From NCBI GenBank assembly GCA_016280955.1, contig JAEEHV010000054.1, forward strand, positions 1 to 58,736: 58,736 nucleotides of DNA, in the 5' to 3' direction. The position numbers and the translations under genes were made by a program. The notes beneath the pieces were generated by a model that was given only the letters and a program-made list of their open reading frames with translations, was not told where the DNA came from and did no database searches. Each line of letters opens with the position of its first letter. The first letter of the stretch is position 1. This document shows positions 28,421 through 36,910 of the stretch, in pieces. This stretch comes from Candidatus Gastranaerophilales bacterium. GTDB taxonomy: Bacteria > Cyanobacteriota > Vampirovibrionia > Gastranaerophilales > Gastranaerophilaceae.

Positions 28421-29350
28421 ATGATTTTAAATAATTTGAAAAGTTTTTTAGATTGCCTTTTTTCATACAGACAAGTTGATGAACATATAATAATAAAAGT
28501 TTTTGGTTTGAAGTTTTGTAAGAAGGTTAAGGTTGATGCTGCAGAAAGAGCCGTTACCGAATTCGGATTGTCTACGGAAAAACGTACACCAAGAATTATT
28601 TTGTCATTAACAACATTTCCGGACAGAATAAATATTGTACACAAGACGATATCTACTCTTTTAACGCAAACAACAAAACCGGATGCTGTTATTTTATGGC
28701 TTGCAGATTCACAATTTCCGGATAAAAAACTTCCGGAAAGTTTGTTAAGACTGCAAATTTACGGTTTAACAATAAAGTGGTGTAGTGATATTCGTTCATA
28801 TAAAAAGCTCATTCCTGCACTGAAAGAGTATCCGAATGACATAATTATTACGGTAGATGATGACTATTATTATCCGGAAAACCTTATTGAAACACTTATG
28901 GAAGAACATAAACGTTATCCTGATTGCATAATAGGCGGACGGGCAATGATTTTAAAGGGTAAATACGGAAAAATTAAACTTAAACGCAGAAGTTATGTCT
29001 ATGACAGTTCATATCTTCCAAGTTACAGAAATCCTTTTATCGGGTTTGGCGGAGTTTTGTATCCGCCTCATTCCCTGCATGAAGATGTTTTTGACAGTGA
29101 CAAGTTTATGACACTTGTTCCGACAAACGATGATGCATGGTTTTGGATTAATGCAGTAAGGAAAGGAACAAAATTTGTGCCGGCAAAAGACGGTTATAAA
29201 TTAAATTATTATTTAGTAGAAGGCTCACAAAAAACAGGTTTATTCCAGATTAATACAGTAAATTCACAAATTGGTTTGTGTGGTCAGGATGCGGCAAATA
29301 TGTTTTTAAAAATGTACGATGACGGAAGAAAAAACTTTTTTGGTAATTAA
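28421..29350 (+). CDS. GT-A glycosyltransferase
   Basis: 309 residues. It carries IILSLTTFPDRINIVHKTIS at ~65 followed by LLTQTTKPDAVILWLAD, and the donor-metal site ITVDDDYYYPENLI (DxD type), then GGVLYPPHSLHEDVF and a late NDDAWFWINAV acidic motif. This is the pattern of small cytoplasmic glycosyltransferases of capsule or LPS-type loci. Acceptor and sugar unknown. GGAG precedes the ATG. Alone, not in a polysaccharide cluster. Confidence 0.8.
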   Translation: MILNNLKSFLDCLFSYRQVDEHIIIKVFGLKFCKKVKVDAAERAVTEFGLSTEKRTPRIILSLTTFPDRINIVHKTISTLLTQTTKPDAVILWLADSQFPDKKLPESLLRLQIYGLTIKWCSDIRSYKKLIPALKEYPNDIIITVDDDYYYPENLIETLMEEHKRYPDCIIGGRAMILKGKYGKIKLKRRSYVYDSSYLPSYRNPFIGFGGVLYPPHSLHEDVFDSDKFMTLVPTNDDAWFWINAVRKGTKFVPAKDGYKLNYYLVEGSQKTGLFQINTVNSQIGLCGQDAANMFLKMYDDGRKNFFGN

Positions 29351-30076
29351 TTAAGTTAATTTTAGTACGGCATAATGTCTTTCTGTTGTTCCGTTTTCTT
29401 TTCGGTATGAATAAAATAAATCATTATTGCAGGATGTGCAGTAAGGACAAATATCTATATTTTTTACTCCGATTTCTTCCAGCTGTCTTGCATTTATTTT
29501 CTTTAAATCAACATTTCTGCCCGAATATAGTCCTTCGGTGTTTTTTACGGTATTTAACAACGCATCCCGTACTTCTTCGCTTACTTCATAACAGCATTTT
29601 GAAATAGCAGGTCCGATAATTACCGTAATATCTTCCGGTTTTGAACCGTAGTTTAATATCATTTTAGCAACAGTTTTAACCCCGATTCTCATAACCGTTC
29701 CCCGCCAGCCGGCATGGGATATTGCTCCGATATGGCTTGCCGTATCATAAAATATTAACGGAGTACAATCTGCAAAACGCAGACATATAGTAGTGTTTAG
29801 TTCCGTTAAAATTAATCCGTCAGTTTCAGGGTATTCATTTCTTTCATCAACAATTTCTATATTTTCACTGTGTACCTGTTCAGGCGATAGTATTCTTGAT
29901 GCAAAATCCGAGTTAACAGGATTGCCTTCCCGTGTTGTAAAAAAAGCATCAACACTTTTTATGTTTTGCTCAGGGTTTTTGCTATCAGCAATCTTATCTT
30001 CGGAATCTTTTTCCGCAGGCTTAATATAGTCACTTCTGAGTATTTTGTATCCGTTTAATTCATCAAAATAAAACAT
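29351..30076 (-). CDS. pgeF: peptidoglycan editing factor PgeF (YfiH/laccase-domain)
   Basis: 241 residues. Signature residues: EQVHSEN, RFADCTPLIFYD, ISHAGWRGTVMRIG and CPYCTSCNNDLFYSYRKENG. Copper/zinc ligands (His, Cys and His of these motifs) are all present. In E. coli the family removes mis-incorporated serine precursors in peptidoglycan synthesis; purine-nucleoside activities are also reported for the family. It converges with the preceding glycosyltransferase and lies 12 nt behind the zinc-ribbon gene. Confidence 0.93.
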   Translation of the reverse strand: MFYFDELNGYKILRSDYIKPAEKDSEDKIADSKNPEQNIKSVDAFFTTREGNPVNSDFASRILSPEQVHSENIEIVDERNEYPETDGLILTELNTTICLRFADCTPLIFYDTASHIGAISHAGWRGTVMRIGVKTVAKMILNYGSKPEDITVIIGPAISKCCYEVSEEVRDALLNTVKNTEGLYSGRNVDLKKINARQLEEIGVKNIDICPYCTSCNNDLFYSYRKENGTTERHYAVLKLT

Positions 30077-30088
30077 AATGATATGAGA

Positions 30089-30622
30089 TTACCAATTTTC
30101 TAAAAATTTTCTGACAAAATTTTCTGCAGCATCTCTTGCTCCCAAAGTAGGGAAGTGAGTTTTTGCGAATAATCCGACGGAACCACCTACGTTTACAGGA
30201 TTTTCTGCAATAGCAGCATCTACGGAAGAATGCGTTTTGTCTTTGTTTGAGTTGGAATCTCTAAGAGTTCTAATTTTTTCAAGTTCGCCGTTGTCTAAAA
30301 ATTTTGCACCACAAATGTTGCAAACATCAATTTCGACACCTTCAACACCTGAACCCTGTTTTACCATGGGAGAATCACAAACTGAGCAAATTCTTACTTC
30401 TTGTTCGTTTACAGGCTCAAAAGTCTTGCCTTTTATTGCTTCAAATATTTCATTAGCATTTTCATGTTCTTCGTCAAATTTTTCTAATTCTCTGTTGTTG
30501 AATAAAATGCCTCCACATCCGTCAAGACAAACATCAACACTAATACCGGCTTCTTTCATAAAAACTTTTGTCATAGGTTTGTTGCATGCCGGACAATTAA
30601 TAGTTCGTTTTGTATCAGCCAT
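30089..30622 (-). CDS. double zinc-ribbon (zf-TFIIB type) protein
   Basis: 177 residues. Two related ribbons: CPACNKPMTKVFMKEAGISV..CLDGCGGILFNNRELEKF near 10-48, and ICSVCDSPMVKQ..VCNICGAKFLDNGELEKI near 76-115, each C-x2-C...C-x2-3-C followed by an (N/D)xELEK tail. The C-terminal ~60 residues are of low complexity and may pack as a helix. Probable zinc-binding adaptor; function unknown. Upstream of pgeF in the same direction. Confidence 0.8.
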   Translation of the reverse strand: MADTKRTINCPACNKPMTKVFMKEAGISVDVCLDGCGGILFNNRELEKFDEEHENANEIFEAIKGKTFEPVNEQEVRICSVCDSPMVKQGSGVEGVEIDVCNICGAKFLDNGELEKIRTLRDSNSNKDKTHSSVDAAIAENPVNVGGSVGLFAKTHFPTLGARDAAENFVRKFLENW

Positions 30623-30666
30623 ATTATTTTTTCTCCTTTATATTTATAAACTCCTGATATATTTTC

Positions 30667-31161
30667 TTATCCAAGGACTAAGTCGCCATTTTTCTTAATA
30701 TGTTCAATAAGTCCGCCATCCTGAAGTAATTTAATCATAACATCAGGGAGCGGTTCAATGGCTGTTATTGTTCCTTTTGTAATATTTTTGAGAATACCTT
30801 CTTTGATATCTAAATCAAGTTCGTCACCGGCATCAATTCCGTCAGTGTCGCATTCAATAGCTAAAAGTCCGATATTGATTGCATTTCTGTAAAAAATTCT
30901 TGCAAAAGATTTTGCAATAACTGCACCAACACCGGCAATCTTTATTATTTGCGGAGCATGCTCTCTTGAGGAACCCAGTCCGAAATTATTTCCGGCAACT
31001 ACAAAGTCACCTTTTGACATATTTTTTGCAAAATTTTCATCAGCATCTTCTAAAACATGCTTTGCAAATTCTTGTAAATCAGAACGCAAATGAAATAATC
31101 TTCCGGGTGCAATATGGTCTGTGGATATGTTATCTCCGAATTTAAAAGCTTTTCCTCTCAT
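30667..31161 (-). CDS. leuD: 3-isopropylmalate dehydratase small subunit family
   Basis: 164 residues. [17 protein letters not shown] start, the catalytic-loop sequence [15 protein letters not shown], and [22 protein letters not shown]. It is the short (archaeal-type, ~165 residues) subunit that pairs with LeuC in leucine synthesis; homoaconitase small subunits look the same. leuC and other leu genes are not near, so the substrate is uncertain. 32 nt behind the dnaN stop, same strand. Confidence 0.88.
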   Translation of the reverse strand: MRGKAFKFGDNISTDHIAPGRLFHLRSDLQEFAKHVLEDADENFAKNMSKGDFVVAGNNFGLGSSREHAPQIIKIAGVGAVIAKSFARIFYRNAINIGLLAIECDTDGIDAGDELDLDIKEGILKNITKGTITAIEPLPDVMIKLLQDGGLIEHIKKNGDLVLG

Positions 31162-31193
31162 GTTATTTTCCTTTATACCTTGTTCGTATTATT

Positions 31194-32321
31194 CTAATTT
31201 CTTAACTGTACCGGCATTACCAGATAAATATAATCTTCATCTGAGCATGGAGCAAATACTGTTGCTGAAAGCGGAGAATTTAACTGTATTTTAATTTCAT
31301 CAGCTTCAACAATTTTAAGAAATTCAAGGATAAATTTATAATTGAAAGCAATTGCCAACGGTTCGTTTGTATATTTTGCATCCAGTTCATCTTCCGAATT
31401 ACCGGCATCGGGAGAATATCCGGACAGTTTTAATGTATTATCCGCAAATTCAAATTTTACAATACTGTTTTTTTCGTTAACCATTACGGCAACTCTTTCC
31501 AGTGCGGAAATCAGGCTGTTTTTATCTAAAACAGCTTCTTTCGGGAAAGTTTGCGGAATTAATTGATTATATTTCGGGAACTGTCCCTGCATAAGACGTG
31601 TGATAATTTTAGTTTTATCTATTGTTATAACTATCTTCTTTTGTTCTTTGCAAATTTTTATTATGTCTGATTCCGTTAATGTGGAAATTTTTGAAAGTTC
31701 AGCTAAAACCTTTGATGAAATAAGCATCTCAAAAGGATTTTCACTGTCAGTTGATGTATTTTTAACAACTTCTCTTACTCTGGCAAGTCTGTTACCATCT
31801 GTAGCAGCCATTTCAAGAATATTTTTGTTAACCTGACATACAATACCGGATAAAAGATTATTGGTTTCATAGCCTGCTGCTGCGGAAACAACCTGTCTGA
31901 TAGCCTTTGTAAATGGTTGTGTTTCTATTTCCATGCAGTCAGCTTCTGAGATATTTTCTTCAACCTGCGGAAATTCATTTGCTGAGATACCTATAATATC
32001 AAACTTTGATTTTTTACCGGTAATAGTAATTGTTGAATCTTTCAGCTCAAATTTGATAAGTTCATCATTGAGTCTTGCAAGAATTTCACCCAGTTTTTTT
32101 GCAGGAAGTGTATATTTGCCTTCTGTTTCAATTGTTGCATTAATAATTGTTGTAATAGAAAGGTCAAAATCTGTTGCGGTAAGCTTTATTTGGTTTTCGC
32201 CTACGGTTTCTATGAGTACATTAGCTAAAACAGGCTGCAAACCCTTGACTACAGTAGCTCTTTCTACAATCCTGATTCCGTTTAACAAGTCATCTTTATT
32301 TGCAACAAACTTCATTTTCAT
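31194..32321 (-). CDS. dnaN: DNA polymerase III beta subunit (sliding clamp)
   Basis: 375 residues, normal length. Three clamp repeats, with MKFVANKDDLLNGIRIVERA, the central SSKVLAELSKI and the C-terminal YIYLVMPVQLRN (the M-P-x-R ending typical of clamps). Holds polymerase on DNA. It is usually beside dnaA at the origin; here dnaA and recF are absent and leuD follows. GGGGATATGAAA lies before the ATG. Confidence 0.98.
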   Translation of the reverse strand: MKMKFVANKDDLLNGIRIVERATVVKGLQPVLANVLIETVGENQIKLTATDFDLSITTIINATIETEGKYTLPAKKLGEILARLNDELIKFELKDSTITITGKKSKFDIIGISANEFPQVEENISEADCMEIETQPFTKAIRQVVSAAAGYETNNLLSGIVCQVNKNILEMAATDGNRLARVREVVKNTSTDSENPFEMLISSKVLAELSKISTLTESDIIKICKEQKKIVITIDKTKIITRLMQGQFPKYNQLIPQTFPKEAVLDKNSLISALERVAVMVNEKNSIVKFEFADNTLKLSGYSPDAGNSEDELDAKYTNEPLAIAFNYKFILEFLKIVEADEIKIQLNSPLSATVFAPCSDEDYIYLVMPVQLRN

Positions 32322-32560
32322 ATCCCCTTCTATATCCCCTTAACATTGATATTTTAGTATAAAGCGGTGAATATTACAAGAGGATTTTGACTTTTGGTTT
32401 TAAATTGTTAAATACTAAACAGGGCTGATATAAAATAAAACTTTATGTAACAAAATGTAACGATTAAGTTAAAAACTCTAAAGTTTTAAAAAAAAATGCC
32501 GATATTAAAACTGTAAGCAGATAACCCTCTTGGAAAATAAAATAGGAAAGGATTAATAAT

Positions 32561-32710
32561 ATGCGTATCGAAAGTGAAATGGTATCAAGATTTAACAAAA
32601 CGGAAAAGGCGGAACATATGGAAAATTCATTATCAAAAGAATTAGACTTCTTCTTCGACAATGTAATGGATACAGTAGTAGATTATTTTAAAGAAGAAGT
32701 GATTGCTTAA
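32561..32710 (+). CDS. 49-residue acidic protein, unknown function
   Basis: Read directly: starts MRIESEMVSRFNKTEKAEHM and ends FFFDNVMDTVVDYFKEEVIA. AGGAAAGGA lies 8 nt before the ATG. A strong hairpin terminator follows at 32783. The C-terminal half (KELDFFFDNVMDTVVDYFKEE) is amphipathic and acidic, suggesting a helix that binds a partner. No family known. The 240-bp spacer before it, behind dnaN, is AT-rich, with nothing else identified. Confidence 0.6.
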   Translation: MRIESEMVSRFNKTEKAEHMENSLSKELDFFFDNVMDTVVDYFKEEVIA

Positions 32711-32782
32711 ATTAATAAACCGGAATACAAGAGGGTGTTATAACTTAAAAAATTATTCCGGAAAAGACTCAAAAATATACAT

Positions 32783-32828
32783 TACCAAATAAAAAGAACT
32801 CTTACAAAAGAGTTCTTTTTATTTGGTA
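32783..32828. terminator. 21-bp-stem bidirectional terminator
   Basis: A perfect inverted repeat, 32783-32803 with 32808-32828 and a 4-nt ACAA loop (core AAAAAGAACTCTT/AAGAGTTCTTTTT). The right arm includes the stop codon and last residues of the deaminase gene. Serves the small gene on the plus strand and the deaminase on the minus strand. Confidence 0.85.
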
Positions 32829-33268
32829 TCTTCCAATTCTCTTTTAATATCATCAACGGATACATGTAATACAGGTGCATCATCATCTTTTTTGAGGTAA
32901 ACGTCAATGATTCCTGCCTGTACGATAAATCTTTTACACAAAATACAAATAAAATTATGTCCGTATATGTACATGGTAGCACCTATGCATCTGTCCTGAC
33001 CTGCCTGAATGATAGCATTCTGCTCCGCATGTATTGAACGGCATGTTTCATAACATGTTCCCGACGGAATATTATTTTTTATTCTGTAGCACTCACCTCG
33101 CTCATAACAAGATTCTACACCGCTAGGAGTGCCATTATATCCTGTTGCCTTAATCTTTTTATCCTGTCCGACTATTATAGCACCTACCTGTGCCCTCAGA
33201 CAGTTTGAACGGGAAGAACAGGTTTTTGCCATATCTAAAAAATAATCATTCCAAGATTTAATTCCCAT
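32819..33268 (-). CDS. dCMP deaminase family (ComEB-like)
   Basis: 149 residues from the ATG at 33268 (AAGGAAG 8 nt upstream); an upstream ATG at 33346 has no such site. Zinc ligands: SIHAEQNAI (His, catalytic Glu) and ICILCKR (C-x2-C). Substrate loop: TGYNGTPSGVESC. It converts dCMP to dUMP for dTTP synthesis; ComEB relatives take part in competence, and the distinction cannot be made here. Faces the small gene at 32561. Confidence 0.92.
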   Translation of the reverse strand: MGIKSWNDYFLDMAKTCSSRSNCLRAQVGAIIVGQDKKIKATGYNGTPSGVESCYERGECYRIKNNIPSGTCYETCRSIHAEQNAIIQAGQDRCIGATMYIYGHNFICILCKRFIVQAGIIDVYLKKDDDAPVLHVSVDDIKRELEDTK

Positions 33269-33336
33269 TTTTATACTTCCTTTTGAATTTATTATATGAA
33301 AATAATTACATCTAAGCAAGATATTTGTTACAAAAA

Positions 33337-33356
33337 AACCGGTCATAAGACCGGTT
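33337..33356 (-). terminator. ftsZ terminator
   Basis: Stem AACCGGTC/GACCGGTT with loop ATAA; on the minus strand it is followed by a run of seven T. 21 nt past the ftsZ stop. Confidence 0.8.
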
Positions 33357-33376
33357 CTTTTTGTATGATTTTTTTA

Positions 33377-34612
33377 TTATTTTCTAAGAAAATCAGGTAT
33401 CTGAATATTTATAAACGGATCCTGCTGATTGTTTGGTGCTTTTACCTGCGGAGTAGAGAAAGCATTCTTAAAGAATTCATCTGCAGGAATTGCGACCTTG
33501 CCTGCTTCTGTTTTTGCATTAACAGGCATTTGTGATTTAAGTTCAAATCCAGTTGCAATAACAGTAATTTGAATTTCACCCTGAATGTTATCATCAACAA
33601 CAGCACCCATAATTACCTTAGCATCTTCCTGAACAGCATCATTAATGATGTTTGTTGCGTCAGTTACTTCATGTAATGTCATATCAGGTCCGCCTGTTAT
33701 GTTAACAATAACACCGCTTGCACCATTGATTGTTGTTTCAAGAAGCTGAGAGTTAATAGCAATTTTAGCTGCTTCAACAGCTCTGCCTTCACCCTGACCG
33801 CGTCCGATACCCATTAATGCTGAACCGGAAGCTGCCATTACGGATTTAACATCCGCAAAGTCTACGTTGATTAAACCCGGAATAGTGATGATATCAGAAA
33901 TACCCTGAACACCTCTCATAAGAACTTCATCTACAACGATAAATGATTCTACAAGTCCTACTCGTCTGTCTACAACATCAAGCAGCTTGTCGTTCGGAAT
34001 TACAATAAGAGCATCAACTGCTTCTCTGAGTTTTTCCAATCCCTGAAGAGCCTGATTTTGTCTTCTTTTTCCTTCAAAAGAGAACGGTTTTGTAACAACA
34101 CCTATTGTCAAAATTCCCAAATCTTTAGCAATTTTCGCAACAATAGGAGCTGCACCTGTACCTGTACCTCCGCCCATACCGGCTGTAACAAATACCATAT
34201 CAGCACCTTCTATAGCTGATGTAATTTCCTGTTGTGCTTCTTCTGCTGCCTTTTCACCAACCTGAGGCTCTCCGCCTGCACCAAGGCCGTTGGTTAATTT
34301 TGCACCAAGCTGAATTCTGTTTTTGCAGGTTGATGTGTTTAAAATTTGTAAATCGGTATTCATTAACCAGAATTCAACTCCGGTTAAACCATTCTTTATC
34401 ATTCGGTTTACGGCATTTCCGCCGCCGCCGCCAACACCGATTACTTTAATTTTTGCAGGTCCTGCTGAAGGAGCTGCGGGTGTAATATTATCTGATGATT
34501 GAATACTTGCAGATTGATAAGTATTTGATGTCTGTGATTGGTATGAATTCTGCATCGGCTGCATATTTTCAACATCTCTTTTTCCAAAAATATCAGGTCC
34601 TAAATTATCCAC
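33377..34612 (-). CDS. ftsZ: cell division protein FtsZ
   Basis: 411 residues, GTG start with GAGGAA 7 nt upstream. A ~50-residue Gln/Ser-rich N-terminal extension precedes the GTPase core: [17 protein letters not shown], the tubulin signature [15 protein letters not shown], and [11 protein letters not shown]. The C-terminal linker ends with the partner-binding peptide [11 protein letters not shown], close to cyanobacterial forms. Forms the Z ring. ftsA/ftsQ are not adjacent. Confidence 0.99.
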   Translation of the reverse strand: MDNLGPDIFGKRDVENMQPMQNSYQSQTSNTYQSASIQSSDNITPAAPSAGPAKIKVIGVGGGGGNAVNRMIKNGLTGVEFWLMNTDLQILNTSTCKNRIQLGAKLTNGLGAGGEPQVGEKAAEEAQQEITSAIEGADMVFVTAGMGGGTGTGAAPIVAKIAKDLGILTIGVVTKPFSFEGKRRQNQALQGLEKLREAVDALIVIPNDKLLDVVDRRVGLVESFIVVDEVLMRGVQGISDIITIPGLINVDFADVKSVMAASGSALMGIGRGQGEGRAVEAAKIAINSQLLETTINGASGVIVNITGGPDMTLHEVTDATNIINDAVQEDAKVIMGAVVDDNIQGEIQITVIATGFELKSQMPVNAKTEAGKVAIPADEFFKNAFSTPQVKAPNNQQDPFINIQIPDFLRK

Positions 34613-34649
34613 GATTTTTCCTCTTTTTTTCTTTTTATACTATAGCACT

Positions 34650-34679
34650 ATAGTAACATACTATTTCAAAGAGAATCAA
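34650..34679 (-). promoter_or_regulatory. probable ftsZ promoter
   Basis: On the minus strand, TTGATT (34674-34679), an 18-bp spacer and TACTAT (34650-34655). Two adjacent CTATAGTG/CTATAGTA copies lie at and just past the -10. Confidence 0.4.
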
Positions 34680-34777
34680 ATGTAAAGTTTTAAGATTGTA
34701 AAATTTTATGATTGTTAATATAAATTTACATGAGTTTAAGGGCATAAAATGCGGAAAAATTTTTCTCCATAAAAAAT

Positions 34778-34817
34778 CTCTCACATGCAAAGAACGCACT
34801 TTCCTTGCATGTGAGAG
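34778..34817 (-). terminator. terminator of the 34.8-38.5 kb cluster
   Basis: A perfect 13-bp stem CTCTCACATGCAA/TTGCATGTGAGAG (34778-34790 with 34805-34817), followed on the minus strand by ATTTTTT. 27 nt after the 34845 stop. Confidence 0.9.
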
Positions 34818-34844
34818 GTTATAAAATATTTATATTTTCAGCTG

Positions 34845-35177
34845 TTAACCGAAATCATATGAGAACGATTTCTTAATTTCAGTATCTACTGCTTTTTTGA
34901 CAGATTCCAATTCAACAGTAACCATTTTTAATCTGTTCTGATATTCTTCCTGCTGTAAGTTAAGTTTCTTTTCAAGAAGCATTAGTTTATCCCTTCGGGC
35001 TTCCATTTGCTTAACTGCAGGATTTTCCGGATCCAAATCATTTCCCAAAGCCAAAATTTCATCGGCAGATGCTGATAATTCAAGCTTTGCCGAAGCAATC
35101 CATTGAATTTTAGATTCCAGTGAAATTTGATAGGCAGTCAAATACATCACTCTGAAACTTGAGGCAATTAATCCCAT
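34845..35177 (-). CDS. small all-helical protein, paralogue of the ends of the 36911-38485 protein
   Basis: 110 residues. N-terminus MGLIASSFRVMYLTAYQISL resembles the start of the 524-residue protein (MGMAASQARYLALVARKS), and its C-terminus ELESVKKAVDTEIKKSF..FG resembles that protein's end (TEIDAVTKVIKDNVDKSF..FGG). Between them is a heptad-rich coiled coil (EARRDKLMLLEKKLNLQQEEY). The result is a minimal version of the long protein with no insert. AAAGGA 8 nt before the ATG. Probably the last gene of the cluster. Confidence 0.75.
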   Translation of the reverse strand: MGLIASSFRVMYLTAYQISLESKIQWIASAKLELSASADEILALGNDLDPENPAVKQMEARRDKLMLLEKKLNLQQEEYQNRLKMVTVELESVKKAVDTEIKKSFSYDFG

Positions 35178-35188
35178 AATCGTTTCCT

Positions 35189-35458
35189 TTATCTTAGTTC
35201 ATTTAAGTTTTTTGCCTTCAGAAATGTGTGTTCGTTGCTTTCTGCTATCAGACTTTCCATCTTGTGAAGCTGATGCTTGTGATAACTAACCCTGTACTTT
35301 GCCATTTTTAGCTTTTGTCGAATTGTCAACATGTTCTTCAGGCTTTCGATAAGAGTCGCGGCAAGTGCTTTAAATGGATTTTTACGTATAAAAAATGAAC
35401 GCGTAAAATTCAAAAAATTAACAAACCGTTTCATCGTATCTTGTAGTTCGTTAGGCAT
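35189..35458 (-). CDS. small basic helical protein
   Basis: 89 residues, very basic (RSFFIRKNPFKALAATLIES, RQKLKMAKYRVSYHKHQLHK), with no signal peptide. The C-terminal part looks like a single amphipathic helix. AGGAGAT 8 nt before the ATG. 11 nt before the 35177 gene, likely coupled. No family recognised; it may be the chaperone or partner of its neighbours (speculative). Confidence 0.65.
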   Translation of the reverse strand: MPNELQDTMKRFVNFLNFTRSFFIRKNPFKALAATLIESLKNMLTIRQKLKMAKYRVSYHKHQLHKMESLIAESNEHTFLKAKNLNELR

Positions 35459-35562
35459 AAGTTTTATCTCCTATGCATAATAAGCCTACATGTATTATAA
35501 AACATGTCTTGAATTGAAATTGCTTATTTTGGGGTATTTTTGTTACATTTGTTAACAATACT

Positions 35563-35657
35563 TTTTAAGTGAATAAGTGAATAGGTAAATAAGTGAATAA
35601 GCGAGATTTGCATCGTCATTTATAAACTTTTTACTTATTTCTTACTTCTTCCTTTCT
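35563..35657. repeat. octamer-repeat spacer, copy 1
   Basis: 35567-35606 is five imperfect tandem octamers (AAGTGAAT AAGTGAAT AGGTAAAT AAGTGAAT, then AAGCGAGA). It continues to CTTATTTCTTACTTCTTCCT. A closely similar stretch is at 36741-36832. The AAATAAG-type left arm can pair with CTTATTT on the right. It is an intergenic element within the cluster. Confidence 0.65.
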
Positions 35658-35862
35658 ATAATTTTGGGGTGGTAAACAGGAATTCTTTTTTATAAATTTC
35701 TTTGTTCTTTTTATTTATCGGCATATTTTTCAAAAACTTTAATTCATGGTTGCGATAATACTGTTGTTCTTTACAAAAATTTACAACTGCCACTATCGTT
35801 TTTACGAGAGTGTTATTTAATAAAATATCAAGTATTGTACGAATAACTGTTCTCTTTTTCAT
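35656..35862 (-). CDS. possible small protein of the cluster
   Basis: 68 residues (MKKRTVIRTILDILLNNTLV...), with a hydrophobic N-terminal third, basic thereafter. No ribosome site is visible; its ATG is 13 nt past the stop of the upstream gene, so coupling is possible. It may also be chance. No family recognised. Confidence 0.35.
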   Translation of the reverse strand: MKKRTVIRTILDILLNNTLVKTIVAVVNFCKEQQYYRNHELKFLKNMPINKKNKEIYKKEFLFTTPKL

Positions 35863-35875
35863 AATATCAGTATGT

Positions 35876-36739
35876 CTAGCTGCCTAAATCCTGAATATCT
35901 TTGCTTGCAGATTCAATATCATCTTTGAGCATTTTTCTTACAATATCACCCTGAGTATCAAGCATTTTGCAGACTGTTTCAATATTAGCAACCTTTTGAG
36001 AAAGAATGGTATCCGCATTTGCAACAATGTTGCTTGAAACGGCTTGATAAGCAGAAAGTGCTGCGGAAGTTGTTCCCTGCATTAAATTACCCATAACAAC
36101 TGCAGGTAAGCCAAATTCACCCAGGTATGGTGCTGCTGCAGTCATTATACCGCCCCATCCTGAAACGATTCCGGCAAGAGGCATTACCCAGTTTTTTGCA
36201 CCTATTCCGTAACCGTTTGCCGTACCTATGCCATAAGCTGCCGTACTTGCTATATCTGCAATACTTCCAATACCTGATGCAAATCCTGTTGCCTGTCCGT
36301 TAGAAGAACCGAAGCCAGAGATTAAATCACCAATTGATGATGCACCGCCTGTTGTTTGTCCGCTTTGCCTGTATCCGAAATTTGCCGCATAACCGCTCGG
36401 AAATCCGGAATAATTACCGAGAGAATTTACTCCGAAAGAGGAGTATGTTCCTGTTGTTCCGCCTGTTCCGCCTGTATATTGGCTCCAGTATGAAGTTCCG
36501 GGTATATTCATTGCCTGAGTCCCGCCAAGTGTAGTCATAAATGCTGAAGGGGCAAATAAACTTGCAAGCTGGTATAAAAATCCGCCGGCTGCTTCAAATC
36601 CTGTGCCTGAACTTCCTGAACCGGAAACAGTTAAATCTCTCAGTCTGTCGTAAGTTTCATAAAGCATAACTTTTGCATCAGCTGATGCTGCGCCGAATCT
36701 GTTTGCTATTACAAGGTATCCATCATTTTTGTATGACAT
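35876..36739 (-). CDS. glycine/serine-rich protein with helical ends
   Basis: 287 residues from the ATG at 36739; a longer reading from a TTG at 36793 runs through a repeat element and is unlikely. Helical N-terminus (SADAKVMLYETYDRLRDLTV), a ~140-residue low-complexity Gly/Ser/Tyr/Thr middle (TGGTGGTTGTYSSFG, ASSIGDLISGFGSS), a hydrophobic stretch (PLAGIVSGWGGIMTAAAPYL), and a helical C-terminus (VANIETVCKMLDTQGDIVRK). No signal peptide. A surface or filament component is plausible from composition; unproved. Confidence 0.65.
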   Translation of the reverse strand: MSYKNDGYLVIANRFGAASADAKVMLYETYDRLRDLTVSGSGSSGTGFEAAGGFLYQLASLFAPSAFMTTLGGTQAMNIPGTSYWSQYTGGTGGTTGTYSSFGVNSLGNYSGFPSGYAANFGYRQSGQTTGGASSIGDLISGFGSSNGQATGFASGIGSIADIASTAAYGIGTANGYGIGAKNWVMPLAGIVSGWGGIMTAAAPYLGEFGLPAVVMGNLMQGTTSAALSAYQAVSSNIVANADTILSQKVANIETVCKMLDTQGDIVRKMLKDDIESASKDIQDLGS

Positions 36740-36740
36740 T

Positions 36741-36832
36741 TTTTTAAGTGAATAAGTTAATAAGTGAATAGGTAAATAAGAGATTTTTATCAATTATTGA
36801 CTTGTTTGCTTATTTCTTATTTCTTCCTTTCT
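36741..36832. repeat. octamer-repeat spacer, copy 2
   Basis: 36746-36785 is the tandem AAGTGAAT AAGTTAAT AAGTGAAT AGGTAAAT AAGAGATT, followed by CTTATTTCTTATTTCTTCCT as in copy 1. It lies directly before the ATG at 36739, where no Shine-Dalgarno is seen next to the start; the nearest AAAGGAAG is ~90 nt upstream at the far end of the element. Confidence 0.65.
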
Positions 36833-36910
36833 TTTTTGTAAATGTATTTATGATTGCCGGTTTGCTTATTTGTTTTTGAATAACTCTAAGCAGCGAGGCT
36901 GTTATACGTA

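Noticed and set aside
35567..36785. CRISPR array
   Set aside because: The octamers are tandem without spacers, and the two blocks are 1.1 kb apart; no cas genes.
36740..36793. Start of the Gly-rich protein at the TTG of 36793
   Set aside because: The extra codons translate the octamer repeat; the ATG at 36739 is the more likely start.
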